This document shows positions 1 to 10,995 of a stretch of DNA of 64,000 nucleotides, in pieces. The DNA is from Acanthacorydalis orientalis. Taxonomy: Eukaryota > Arthropoda > Insecta > Megaloptera > Corydalidae. Position 1 is the first letter of the stretch. Each line of letters opens with the position of its first letter. The translations under genes were made by a program, and so were the position numbers. Below the pieces are notes generated by a model that saw only the letters and a program-made list of their open reading frames with translations, was not told the DNA's origin and ran no database searches. The stretch is from positions 1,597,469 to 1,661,468 of the forward strand of contig CM068325.1 in assembly GCA_034766995.1 (NCBI GenBank), read 5' to 3'.

Positions 1-99
1 AAAAAAAAGAAAAGGTAAACAGAAAAGAAAAGGCTCAAAATAACATACTACACGACAAACACTGGATCCCCCGGTCACCACGAGGAGGAACCCACTTCG

Positions 100-245
100 A
101 CCGGTCCCAGTGTCGAGATATGAACCTGTGTCTTAAGATAAAGTGTTTGTACCTTGCTGTAAAAATTCTCGACTCTAAATAGATGTCTCTGCACAGAGAT
201 ATGATCTTGACCCTCATGATAGTGTTTGGGCTTCACTGAATTAAT
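100..245 (+). repeat. Diverged copy of the 80-bp tandem repeat
   Basis: This stretch shares with the 17.8-18.2 kb array the order 'tcgagat.tgaacct', 'cttgctgtaaaaattc', 'tctaaa.agatgt'. It is less conserved than any unit in that array. It may be an old dispersed copy. Confidence 0.4.
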
Positions 246-768
246 ATCGTGACTTTAGCTGATTTTAATTTTAACTGAAACTCGAGGAGTGTTTCTAGTC
301 CTGTTTCGACTAAACATCTGACACATTAAACCGAAATATATACTGTTTGAGTTCACTCACACGGACCAGCTCGAACAATCGATAGTAATTAGTGATTAAC
401 AGACTCGTGAACGCTGCGATTACAACGTATCGTGCTTGCAAGCGATCAGCCGTCATCTCTCAATTTGATCGATTCACAGGGCGTGTTCCTTGTTCGATTC
501 GAGTCAAATCTCGACACGTGGTACTCGGATACAAGCTCTATGAAATCACAAGCTCAAATCTTGTCCAGTGGCCACAGATAGAAGACTGCACGTTGCACCA
601 TTCGAGAGGGCGTGAAATTCTCCACAATATATACTTTTTTCGTAATTTTCGACCGACGATTAAGGCCGCAATTGGCGATAATTAAAAAAATGTCGATTTG
701 ACAGAACCATGAAAACGGAACCCAAAGAAATGCGAATATCTAGAGACCGGCCACAGATAGAAACGCGA

Positions 769-795
<27 letters not shown>
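769..795. repeat. (TA)n microsatellite
   Basis: Uninterrupted AT dinucleotide run. A second run lies at 993-1018. Confidence 0.95.
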
Positions 796-799
<4 letters not shown>

Positions 800-993
800 C
801 AGATGTACGTTTCGTGTGATATTTGTATGGTACGATTTCGGCGTCTGAAAAAACTCACATTCTTAAACGAATCTAAGAGCTGAGCGCGTTCGAATATCGA
901 ATAAGGTTTTAACACTCAGTCGTTTTTTGACAGCCTTCTTCGAAAACGGCTGTTGTATATACATATGCATGTATGTATGTAAATTATATGTAC

Positions 994-1024
<31 letters not shown>

Positions 1025-1169
1025 ATAAAATAAAGTTCATTAATAATCATTAAGTACACATAATCTGCACAAATTCAAACGGATTGCAAGGGGAATAGTG
1101 CAGTGAGTGGCACTGCCTAGCTGTGAGGCTTTTAAAGTGCAATTTGACCAAACTAATGGCAGTAAAACT

Positions 1170-1400
1170 ATGAAATATTGACACAACATGCTCAGATATA
1201 TTTGGTGCAGAACCTAGTACACAGATCGACTAACATAATCGACAATAATTAGTAAAAAAATATATTACTGAACACTGAGATCACAACACATGAGATACCG
1301 TCTGAATCAAAAGTATTGTGAGAATGGCATTTTGCCACAACATACTCTGATATAATCAGTGTGTATCTCAGTGTTCAGATCTTACAACAAATCTTCTAAT
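1170..1400 (+). repeat. Dispersed repeat, left copy of a pair
   Basis: It shares ordered blocks with 12330-12660 in the same orientation: 'acatgctcagat', 'aataattaa/gtaaaaaaatat', 'ctctgatataatcagt', 'gtatct.agt'. The two copies bracket the whole Myb/122-bp-satellite block. They could be the edges of a large segmental duplication or two copies of an old transposon. I see no coding capacity. Confidence 0.6.
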
Positions 1401-1459
1401 AAATCTTCTTGATAATTAGAAGTCCATTAGAAGTCCAACGCCGGCCGGAGCGTTGCGAC

Positions 1460-1770
1460 CTAGGGGACGTACTTGGGGAATATCCTGCACAGACGGGCAC
1501 GTGACGTACGTAACTGTTTACGGTCTCCAACGCACGTGGACGAGCGCGACGGCGCGTTTCCAGAAGCACATTGTGGCGCGTCTGAAGAATAGGAGGCGAT
1601 TCCGCAAGGAGACCGTAGAATTCGGATGACGGAATCCAGGTGTCTGTGAGAAATCTTCTGCACAGACGCGACCATACTCCTCCTCCGGGAGGACGTGCCG
1701 GACACGAGCACGGACGGAACAGAAATCCTAGACGCGGAGAATTCGGACGACGGAATCCAGGTGTCTCGCG
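1460..1770 (+). repeat. Isolated partial 122-bp monomers
   Basis: At least two diverged, partial copies of the 122-bp satellite monomer lie here, recognised by 'gaattcggacgacggaatccag', 'gaaatcttctgcacagacgcga' and 'cgagcacggacggaaca' in the usual order. They precede the first Myb-exon copy. The same arrangement is seen at 3735-4080. Confidence 0.7.
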
Positions 1771-1943
1771 GCCGACGATCCGCGGCCGTGAGCGTCGAGC
1801 GTTAACACTTACCCGCGTCGACTCATTTTACAATTTTAACCTATACAAAATGAAATTATAAAAATAACAAAAAAACATTGAAATTATTTAACAAATACAA
1901 ACGATACCGACCATCAATGCTTTCAAAGTTTTTTTATTATTTT

Positions 1944-2070
1944 TGGCGAACGTGGAAGGACGCAATGTCACGATTCAGGAATCCTTCCGCGACTGGCGAG
2001 CGGACGACGATTCCGCAACTTGTCGGACGCGGAGGCGCGTGTGATTCTGAGGAGGTACGTGTCGTGCGGT
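1944..2070 (+). pseudogene. Rap1-type Myb exon copy 1 (frameshifted)
   Basis: This is a partial copy of the second half of the Rap1-type Myb domain found at 3246-3345. The residues RTWK..MSRFRN are readable at first. A frameshift then moves the conserved SDAEARVILRRY segment into another frame (about 2020-2060). It sits downstream of diverged 122-bp monomers, as the other copies do. It is not expected to be functional. The homology claim rests on reading RTW, RFRN and SDAEARVILR in the same order as in the copies at 4.1, 5.2 and 6.5 kb. Confidence 0.6.
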
Positions 2071-2140
2071 TGTCGACCGGAGATACGGTGTTTGCAATGC
2101 CGACGAGGAAGATTTAACGAAGTGCCGTTTTTGCAGTTAC

Positions 2141-3526
2141 ATGGGCTCATCCCCGCAGCAGCCGGCAGGCGCAGAGCAGCAGCCGGCAGGCGGCGACGTC
2201 GGCAGCAGCACCACCACCAGCACCGGTGCGGCGCCCGGGAGAGAGGTGTTCAGAGGCCTCTTCCCGGACGTCGTGCCAGAGGAGACCGTGGATCCCGTCG
2301 AGATCCTCGTGCCGGAGAGCCCCGCCGACGACAGAACCGGAGATCCCGGCGAGATCCCGACGTCGGCCCGCGAGGGGATGGCGGTGCCATCGAGCCGTGA
2401 TGTCCTGGTGGCCGCGACCGGGGACGACGAGAGCGTCGTGAGCTATGGTCCGCACGACGTAGCGTTCCGTGGTTCCGACAGCGAGCCGATCGGGAGCGCG
2501 TCGGACGGTGAGAGGATCGCTCGAGCGTCGTGCCTTAACGACACTCGCGTGAACTGTACGATTTCGTTTCAGGTAGCAGCGACGGCCACGTGGCCGGAGC
2601 GGGGTTCATCAGGAGCACCGCCCCTCAGTATCGCCCGAGATATGGTACGAGACGAACATGCCGGACGAGATCAATCGAATCCTACTGTTTCAGATAAGAG
2701 GACGGATGAGCCCCAACCCGGCACGTCGAGAGACTGGCCTCCCGTGGCGCTGCCCCTCGAACGACAGCTCGACGGACGAGCCCGTCGCGGAGCCCGTCCC
2801 TGCGCTCCCGAGAGGTACGTGGGCGCGAAACGCCGTCGGCTTTCGCTCTCATATCTATTCGAAACTCCGATCGTCTCGGTCACTAAACGTGTGCGCTTTC
2901 CTCGTTTCCAGAACCACCCGTCGTCCACCGGTCGAAGAAATTGCGGAAGCAAGGCACCAGGTGCGTGTTTCAGACTCGTTCGATCCGAACGTTCGGTCGC
3001 GATTAACGCGGACCTGTTTTGTTTTTGTTTTCGTCGTGAAGGTACACGGAGGCCGAGGACCGCCTCCTCCTCGACCATGCGCTGCGGCGGATCTCCTCCG
3101 GCGATCCGGCCATCCAAACCAACACGTTTTGGATGGAGCTGGTGACTGATGGCCGGATCGGTACGTATTGTTCGTGCGCGTCGTCCGATCCGCGTTCGGA
3201 CGGCTGGCCGGCCGAGTTTAAAACCGAAGTTTCTATTCGTTTCAGGTCGCACCGCCGGGAGTATGAGGTCGAGGTTCAAGAACTACATCCTGCGGGACCT
3301 CGACAAGTACGACATCCCGGCGGCCAGCAGACGTATGCTGCGGAGGTATCGTATAGGCCGAGCAAGTTTCGGCGGACGGATCTCCGTTCTACGCGCGCGA
3401 CGAACGGCCCGTCCGGCGGAGGCGGTCGTCGTCGCCGCGTCGAGAATGGAAGTCCGTCCGCGGGAGCAAACCGACGTTGACGCCCGTCTCTGTCTGTGCA
3501 GGAGATTCCCTACATACCATCGTTAG
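2141..3526 (+). CDS. Spliced gene with a Rap1/TERF2IP-type Myb DNA-binding domain
   Basis: Three exons join cleanly in frame with GT..AG introns of 81-97 bp: an exon ending at 2814, then 2912-2960, 3042-3160 and 3246-3345. The joined reading gives KKLRKQGTRYTEAEDRLLL, then FWMELV, then RTAGSMRSRFKNYI. This is the order of the Rap1-type Myb domain (Pfam Myb_DNA-bind_2), whose hallmarks are YTxxxD, a central Trp and a basic RxRF third helix. Rap1 is a shelterin/telomere protein in vertebrates and yeasts. An upstream acidic, Ser/Pro-rich exon (open from 2141, donor near 2510) is plausible, but the joining frame between 2510 and 2814 is unclear. The 3' end is also uncertain: either a short terminal exon stopping at 3526, or read-through past 3345, because RRY just beyond that donor is conserved in the other copies. 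The role at telomeres is inference only. Confidence 0.55.
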
Positions 3527-3734
3527 GCCGCAGCGCTCCGGCCGACGTCGCACGCCAAAGCGTGCGGGAAGCACTTCGAAGGACAAAGCCGTTTTGCCGT
3601 TTCGTGAACGTACGTTTCTCCGTTTCTTTCCTTCTTTCTTCTTTTTAATATGTAAAAATGTATGGCTTGTAGAGCACGAGCGGCGACACGAGTCGCAGGA
3701 GCCGACGCATTTCGCATTTTGCCGAAATTTTCTG

Positions 3735-4080
3735 CACAGACGCGACCGGACGCCTCCTCCTGGAGGACGTGCCGGAGACGAGCACGGACGGAACAGAAAT
3801 CCTAGATGCAGCGCACCTGGATCAACGTCAAGGCCCGGTTACCGGAAGATGTCGTGCCTCGGTTGATAACCGGGAAGTTCCGGCAGAAAGTGAAGGCGAT
3901 GCGGAGAATTCGGACGACGGAATCCAGGTGTCTGTGGGAAATCTTCTGCACAGACGCGACCATAAGCCTCCTTCGGAACGCCGTGCCGGACACGAGCACG
4001 GACGGAACAGAAAGCCTAGATGCGGAAAATTCGGACGACGGGATCCGAGGTGTCTGTGAGAAATCTTGTGCACAGACGCG
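3735..4080 (+). repeat. Partial 122-bp monomers with an insertion
   Basis: Two to three incomplete monomers are present. One is interrupted at about 3810-3900 by about 90 bp of unique GC-rich sequence. They lead into the Myb exon copy at 4.1 kb. One monomer has the 'cataagcctccttcggaac' variant that is also found in the third array. Confidence 0.7.
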
Positions 4081-4107
4081 ACCGGACGCCTCCTCCGGGA
4101 GACCGTG

Positions 4108-4252
4108 AGTTATTATCTCCGGCGAACGTGGATGGGCGCCAGGTCAAGATTCCGAAATCACATTCTTCTGCGTCTGGCGAAAGGACATCGATTCCGCAGT
4201 ATGTCAGACGCAGAAGCGCGTGTGATCTTGAGGAGTTACGAGTCGTGCCGGA
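4108..4252 (+). pseudogene. Rap1-type Myb exon copy 2
   Basis: The open reading RRTWMGARSRFRNHILLRL is followed by SMSDAEARVILRSYESC. It matches the second half of the Myb domain at 3246-3345 (RTAGSMRSRFKNYILRDL, then ASRRMLRRY). The first half, with YTxxxD, is missing. It is joined directly to the first long block of 122-bp monomers. It is either a duplicated exon fragment or a rarely used exon. Confidence 0.6.
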
Positions 4253-4281
4253 CACGAGCACGGACGGAACAGAAATCCTAG

Positions 4282-5135
4282 ATGCGGAAAATTCGGACGA
4301 CGGGATCCAAGGTGTTTGTGAGAAATCTTCTGCACAGACGCGACCGGACGCCTCCTCCGGGAGAGCGTGCCGGACACGAGCACGGACGGAACAGAACTCA
4401 TAGATGCGGAAAATTCGGACGACGGGATCCAAGGTGTCTGTGAGAAATCTTCTGCACAGACGCGACCGGACGCCTCCACCGGGAGAGCGTGCCGGACACT
4501 AGCACGGACGGAACAGAAATCATAGATGCGGAAAATTCGGACGACGGGATCCAAGGTGTCTTTGAGAAATCTTCTGCACAGACGCGACCGGACGCCTCCA
4601 CCGGGAGAGCGTGCCGGACACTAGCACGGACGGAACAGAAATCATAGATGCGGAAAATTCGGACGACGGGATCCAAGGTGTTTGTGAGAAATCTTCTGCA
4701 CAGACGCGACCGGACGCCTCCTCCGGGAGAGCGTGCCGGACACGAGCACGGACGGAACAGAACTCATAGATGCGGAAAATTCGGACGACGGGATCCAAGG
4801 TGTCTGTGAGAAATCTTCTGCACAGACGCGACCGGACGCCTCCACCGGGAGAGCGTGCCGGACACTAGCACGGACGGAACAGAAATCATAGATGCGGAAA
4901 ATTCGGACGACGGGATCCAAGGTGTCTGTGAGAAATCTTCTGCACAGACGCGACCGGACGCCTCCACCGGGAGAGCGTGCCGGACACTAGCACGGACGGA
5001 ACAGAAATCATAGATGCGGAAAATTCGGACGACGGGATCCAAGGTGTCTGTGAGAAATCTTCTGCACAGACGCAACCGGACGCCTCCTCCGGGAGAGCGT
5101 GCCGGACAAAAGAACGGACGGACAAGAAATCCTAG
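4282..5135. repeat. 122-bp minisatellite, array 1 (7 monomers)
   Basis: Monomers start at 4282, 4404, 4526, 4648, 4770, 4892 and 5014, exactly 122 bp apart. Diagnostic variants ('aactcatag' or 'aaatcatag' at the end; 'cctcctcc' or 'cctccacc' inside; 'cacgagc' or 'cactagc') repeat with period three, giving a 366-bp higher-order unit. The seventh monomer differs and leads into the next Myb exon copy. The minus strand has long stop-free frames, which are a by-product of the repeat. Confidence 0.95.
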
Positions 5136-5149
5136 ATGCGGAAAATTCG

Positions 5150-5292
5150 GACGACCAGGTCGTGGCGGACGTGGAAGAGCGCAATGGCACGCTTCAAGTA
5201 TCACATCTTTCCGCGTCTGGCGAGAGGTGAACGATTCCGCAACGTGTCAGACGCGGAAGCGCGTGTGATATTGAGGAGGTACAAGTCGTGCC
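5150..5292 (+). pseudogene. Rap1-type Myb exon copy 3
   Basis: The reading RTWKSAMARFKYHIFPRL then NVSDAEARVILRRYKSC parallels the copies at 4.1 and 6.5 kb. It is entered from array 1 through 'ggacgaccaggtcgtg', the same junction that ends array 3 at about 8107. Only the second half of the Myb domain is present. Confidence 0.6.
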
Positions 5293-5324
5293 GGACACGA
5301 GCACGGACGGAACAGAAATCCTAG

Positions 5325-6422
5325 ATGCGGAAAATTCGGACGACGGGATCCAAGGTGTCTGTGAGAAATCTTCTGCACAGACGCGACCGGACGCCTCCTC
5401 CGGGAGAGCGTGCCGGACACGAGCACGGACGGAACAGAAAACCTAGATGCGGAAAATTCGGACGACGGGATCCAAGGTGTCTGTGAGAAATCTTCTGCAC
5501 AGACGCGACCGGACGCCTCCTCCGGGAGAGCGTGCCGGACACGAGCACGGACGGAACAGAAATCATAGATGCGGAAAATTCGGACGACGGGATCCAAGGT
5601 GTCTGTGAGAAATCTTCTGCACAGACGCGACCGGACGCCTCCTCCGGGAGAGCGTGCCGGACACGAGCACGGACGGAACAGAAATCCTAGATGCGGAAAA
5701 TTCGGACGACGGGATCCAAGGTGTCTGTGAGAAATCTTCTGCACAGACGCGACCGGACGCCTCCTCCGGGAGAGCGTGCCGGACACGAGCACGGACGGAA
5801 CAGAAAACCTAGATGCGGAAAATTCGGACGACGGGATCCAAGGTGTCTGTGAGAAATCTTCTGCACAGACGCGACCGGACGCCTCCTCCGGGAGAGCGTG
5901 CCGGACACGAGCACGGACGGAACAGAAATCATAGATGCGGAAAATTCGGACGACGGGATCCAAGGTGTCTGTGAGAAATCTTCTGCACAGACGCGACCGG
6001 ACGCCTCCTCCGGGAGAGCGTGCCGGACACGAGCACGGACGGAACAGAAATCCTAGATGCGGAAAATTCGGACGACGGGATCCAAGGTGTCTGTGAGAAA
6101 TCTTCTGCACAGACGCGACCGGACGCCTCCTCCGGGAGAGCGTGCCGGACACGAGCACGGACGGAACAGAAAACCTAGATGCGGAAAATTCGGACGACGG
6201 GATCCAAGGTGTCTGTGAGAAATCTTCTGCACAGACGCGACCGGACGCCTCCTCCGGGAGAGCGTGCCGGACACGAGCACGGACGGAACAGAAATCATAG
6301 ATGCGGAAAATTCGGACGACGGGATCCAAGGTGTCTGTGAGAAATCTTCTGCACAGACGCGACCGGACGCCTCCTCCGGGAGAGCGTGCCGGACAAGAGA
6401 ACGGACGGTCCAGAAATCCTAG
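5325..6422. repeat. 122-bp minisatellite, array 2: three 366-bp higher-order units
   Basis: Nine monomers start every 122 bp from 5325. Their terminal variants cycle 'aaacctag', 'aatcatag', 'aatcctag' three times, so three near-identical 366-bp trimers are visible by eye. This is the most homogenised block in the window, so its expansion or conversion was recent. Confidence 0.97.
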
Positions 6423-6485
6423 ATGCGGAAAATTCGATGGACAAAGAAAGAGGAGTACTCGTGTGTTTTTGATTACGTTACACTA

Positions 6486-6720
6486 GTGAGAAGGACGACC
6501 GCATCCTTCAATATGTGAAGAACCGGCCGTACAGTCTGACGGGACGAGGGGCCTGGCAGAACCTCCTCCGCGAGACCGTGAGTTATCTCCGGCGAACGTG
6601 GATGGGCGCCAGGTCAAGATTCCGAAATCACATTGTTCTGCGTCTGGCGAAAGGACATCGATTCCGCAGTATGTCAGACGCAGAAGCGCGTGTGATACTG
6701 AGGAGTTACGAGTCGTGCCG
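6486..6720 (+). pseudogene. Rap1-type Myb exon copy 4 (most complete)
   Basis: This copy contains both halves of the domain in one frame: RYTSEKDDRILQYVKN, GRGAWQNLL, LRRTWMGARSRFRNHI, then SDAEARVILRSYESC. The match to the Rap1 Myb signature (YTxxxD..IL.YV, central W, R.RF..HI) is clearest here. An in-frame TGA lies upstream at about 6470, so any product would need a splice acceptor ('acactag' just before 'tgagaagg' is a candidate). It is followed by array 3. Confidence 0.6.
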
Positions 6721-6751
6721 GACACGAGCACGGACGGAACAGAAATCCTAG

Positions 6752-8093
6752 ATGCGGAAAATTCGGACGACGGGATCCAAGTTGTCTGTGAGAAATCTTC
6801 TGCACAGATGCGACCGGACGCCTCCTCCGGGAGAGCGTGCCGGACACGAGCACGGACGGAACAGAAATCCTAGATGCGGAAAATTCGGACGACGGGATCC
6901 AAGGTGTCGGTGAGAAATCTTCTGCACAGACGCGACCATAAGCCTCCTTCGGAACGCCGTGCCGGACACGAGCACGGACGGAACAGAAATCATAGATGCG
7001 GAAAATTCGGACGACGGGATCCAAGGTGTCTGTAAGAAATCTTCTGCACAGACGCGACCGGACGCCTCCTCCGGGAGAGCGTGCCGGACAAAAGAACGGA
7101 CGAAACAGAAATCCTAGATGCGTAAAATTCGGACGACGGGATCCAAGGTGTCTGTGAGAAATCTTCTGCACAGACGCGACCATAAGCCTCCTTCGGAACG
7201 CCGTGCCGGACACGAGCACGGACGGAACAGAAATCATAGATGCGGAAAATTCGGACGACGGGATCCAAGGTGTCTGTGAGAAATCTTCTGCACAGACGCG
7301 ACCATAAGCCTCCTTCGGAACGCCGTGCCGGAAAAAAGCACGGACGGAACAGAAATCCTAGATGCGGAAAATTCGGACGACGGGATCCAAGGTGTCTGTG
7401 AGAAATCTTCTGCACAGACGCGACCGGACGCCTCCTCCGGGAGAGCGTGCCGGACACGAGCACGGACGGAACAGAAATCCTAGATGCGGAAAATTCGGAC
7501 GACGGGATCCAAGGTGTCTGTGAGAAATCTTCTGCACAGACGCGACCATAAGCCTCCTTCGGAACGCCGTGCCGGACACGAGCACGGACGGAACAGAAAT
7601 CATAGATGCGGAAAATTCGGACGACGGGATCCAAGGTGCCTGTGAGAAATCTTCTGCACAGACGCGACCGGACGCCTCCTCCGGGAGAGCGTGCCGGACA
7701 CGAGCACGGACGGAACAGAAATCCTAGATGCGGAAAATTCGGACGACGGGATCCAAGGTGTCTGTGAGAAATCTTCTGCACAGACGCGACCGGACGCCTC
7801 CTCCGGGAGAGCGTGCCGGACACGAGCACGGACGGAACAGAAATCCTAGATGTGGAAAATTCGGACGACGGGATCCAATGTGTATGTGAGAAATCTTCTG
7901 CACAGACGCGACCGGACGCCTCCACCGGGAGAACGTGCCGGACAAAAGAACGGACGGAACAGAAATCCTAGATGCGGAAAATTCGGACGACGGGATCCAA
8001 GGTGTCTGTGAGAAATCTTCTGCACAGACGCGACCGGACGCCTCCTCCGGGAAGCCGTGCCGGACACGAGCACGGACGGAACAGAAATCCTAG
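6752..8093. repeat. 122-bp minisatellite, array 3 (11 monomers)
   Basis: Eleven monomers of 122 bp (6752 to 8093). They are more diverged than array 2. They mix the common 'ggacgcctcctccgggagag' type with a 'cataagcctccttcggaac' type, and some carry 'aaaagaacgg' in place of 'cacgagcacgg'. No strict trimer cycle is evident. The array ends with 'ggacgaccaggtcgtg', the same exit sequence as array 1. Confidence 0.95.
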
Positions 8094-8193
8094 AGGCGGA
8101 GAATTCGGACGACCAGGTCGTGACGGCGAATAATAATTTCTTTTTGAATTCTTCTTTTATAATTTCATTTTGTCCATGGTTTGAAATTATAAA

Positions 8194-8448
8194 ATGGATC
8201 GACGCGGATTGAGATACACGAGGTCGGACGGAACAGAAATCCTAGATGCGGAGATCGTACTGTCCAACCGGTACAGTACGGCCGCGCTATACGGCCCCGG
8301 AATCGAGCTGAGCGGGAGCGCGTCGGATGGCGAGAGAATCGTTCGGGCGTCGTGCGTCGTTTCGAACGACTCTGAAACACGCACCTCTTGGCGCATCTAC
8401 CGGACAGAGAGGACGCTCCGTCCTTCGACGTCGCTAGCGTTCGTGTAG
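8194..8448 (+). pseudogene. Fragment related to the first exon of the Myb gene
   Basis: The reading includes DGTEILDAE and SGSASDGERIVRASC. The latter matches IGSASDGERIARASC in the 2141-2530 region of the Myb gene. It is a short duplicated piece with no recognisable domain, embedded between array 3 and the AT-rich minisatellite. Confidence 0.45.
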
Positions 8449-8494
8449 GAGAGCGAAAATTCCGCCTTTTTCACGGTTCTGACGCGACACTCGA

Positions 8495-10455
8495 CATCTG
8501 CGAATTAAAATAGGAATTAATGAAGCTGAGAAATAATTAGCTAAGAAATAATGAAGATATGTAATAAATAAACTAGGAAATAATTAATCTATGAAATAAA
8601 CAAACTATGTAATAAATAATCTATGAAATAAGTAAACTAGGAAATAATCAATGTAATAAATGAATTAGGGAAAAAATAAGACATGAAATAAATAAACTGT
8701 GCAATAAACAAGCTATGAAATAAATAATCTATGAAATAATTAGGCTACGTAATAAATAAACTAGGAAATAATTCATCAATGTCATAGATAATTTAGGGAA
8801 AATAAAACATGAAATAAACAAACTGCGAAATATTGAATTTATGTAATAAGTAAATAAGGAAGTAATTAATCAATGTAATAAATAAATTAGGATAAAAATA
8901 AGCTATGTAATAAATAAACTAGGAAATAATCAATCAATGTCATAAATAATTTAGGGAAAAATAAAACATGAAATAAATAAACTGCGAAATAAATAAACTA
9001 GGTAATAAACAAACTATGAAATAAATAAACTATGAAATAAATAAACTATGAAATATTGAATTTATGTAATAAATAAATAAGGAAGTAATTAATCAATGTA
9101 ATAAATAAATTAGGGAAAAAAGCTATGAAATAAATAATCTATGAAATAATTAGGCTATGTAATAAATAAACTAGGAAATAATTCATCAATGTAATAAATG
9201 AATTAGGGAAAAAATAAGACATGAAATAAATAAACTGCGAAATAAACTGTGTAATAAACAAGCTGTGAAATAGATAATCTTTGAAATAATTAGGCTATGA
9301 AATAAATAAACTGTGAAGTATTGAAGTTATGTAATAAATAAACTAGGAAATAATCAAGTTATGCAATAAATAAATAAATAAGGAAGTAATTAATCAATGT
9401 AATAAATAAATTAGGTAAAAAATAAGCTATGAAATAAATAAGCTTCGAAATAAATAAACTAGGTAATAAACAAACCACGAAATAAATAATCTATGAAATA
9501 AACTGGGAAATAGTTAAGCTATGAAATAATGAAGCTAAATATGTAATAAATAAATTAGGGAAAAAACTAGGTATGAAATAAATAAACTGCGAAATAAATA
9601 AACTAGGCATTAAACAAGCTGGGAAATAATGAAGCTATGTAATAAATAAACTAGGAAATAATTAAGCTATGAAATATATAAACTGTGAAATATTGAAGTT
9701 ATGTAATAAATAAATAAGGAAATAATGTAATAAATAAACTAGGAAATAAGCTATGAAATAAATAAGCTACGAAATATTGAAGTTATGTAATAAATAAGGA
9801 AATAATTAATCAATGTAATAAATAAATTAGGGAAAAAATAAGCTATGAAATGACCTGCGAAATAAACGATGTACTAGACAAGCTATGAAATAATGAAAAT
9901 ATGTAATAAATAAACTAGGAAATAATTAAGCTAAAAAATAATTAGCTAAGAAGTAATGAAGCTATGAAATAAATAAATAAGGAAATAATGTAATAAACTA
10001 TGAAATAAACTAGGAAATAATTAAGCTATGAAATAATTAATCAATGTAATAAATAAATTAGGGAAAAAATGAGCTTTGAAATAAATAAACTGCGAAATAA
10101 ATAAGCAATGTAATAAACTATGAAATAAATAATCTATGAAATAATTTGCTATGTAATAAATAAACTAGGAAATAATTAAGCTATGAAATAAATAAACTGC
10201 GAAAAATTGAAGTTATATAATAAATAAGGAAATAATCAAGGTAATGAATAATTAAGGGGAAAATAAGCTACGAAATAAATAAACTGCGAAATAAATAAAC
10301 TATTAAATAATTTGCTATGTACTAAATGAACTAGGAATGAATTAAGCTACGAGATAAATAAACAAATAAATAATCATGAAATAATTAAGCTTTAAAATAA
10401 TTAAGCTATGAAATAAATTGTGAAGTAAATCTATGAAATAAATATGCTACCTAAA
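8495..10455. repeat. AT-rich minisatellite (gctatgaaataaataaa type)
   Basis: About 2 kb consists of irregular 14-18-bp modules built from 'aataaataaact', 'aggaaataatta', 'gctatgaaataa' and 'atgtaataaataaa'. Larger blocks such as 'aaggaagtaattaatcaatgtaataaataaattaggg' recur at several positions, so there is a second, longer periodicity. There is no coding capacity. Confidence 0.9.
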
Positions 10456-10459
10456 CTAA

Positions 10460-10990
10460 ATTAACACGAGCGATCTGAGGTCGCGTCGCACGCCACGGTG
10501 TCCGTGCGCTCACCTGTACGAAATCCCGTGTCCGAAGAGGTGCGTCCTCCGTAACGATCTCAACTCGTGCGGTTGGGTGCTCGGACGACGTGAGCGTGGC
10601 CGGCTTCTATTCCCAACTGGACGCGCCGACGTGCACGGATCGGCTCGAACGACGGACAGAGCGATCGGACGGTCCGGTTGCGACGCGCCGGACTGGCGGC
10701 CTCGACGCGCGCGGACGCTCCTCGTCGCGCGGCACTCACTTCACGGACACAGGTCGCGGGACGCGGACGACGTTCCCGCACCGATGAACGGTAATCGCTT
10801 GAGAATCAGACGGTGGTCGACGCGCTCGTTATATACCCGATCGGGCCGATGCAACGCGAAGCTGTCGACGCCAGACGCCGAATAACGCCCGTTGTCGGAT
10901 AGCAAGAATTTATGTAAGCTCGAGACGAATGACGGATCGACGACGTTGTCATTGTACGACGATCCTCTATCCGATGCGCGGTTCCCTTTT
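10460..10990. other. GC-rich segment, no recognised gene
   Basis: CpG-rich unique-looking sequence between the AT-rich minisatellite and the exon-like block at 10.99 kb. Short open frames on both strands have no family motif. It could be promoter or intron sequence of a paralogue of the Myb gene. Confidence 0.4.
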
Positions 10991-10995
10991 CAGAA

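Larger units (their letters stand above)
1..1440. other. AT-rich stretch without a recognisable gene
   Basis: I see no coding exon here. It holds a diverged copy of the 80-bp repeat of 17.8-18.2 kb (about 100-245), two TA microsatellites (769-795 and 993-1018) and a repeat copy at about 1170-1400 that recurs at 12.3 kb. Short open frames have no family motif. Confidence 0.6.

Noticed and set aside
392..685. 97-codon ORF as a gene
   Set aside because: No motif, no splice context and no similarity elsewhere in the window.
4016..8073. Many long minus-strand ORFs (up to 360 codons) across the 122-bp arrays
   Set aside because: They are the same repeat read in three phases. There is no domain, the start codons recur with the repeat, and the frame composition follows the satellite.
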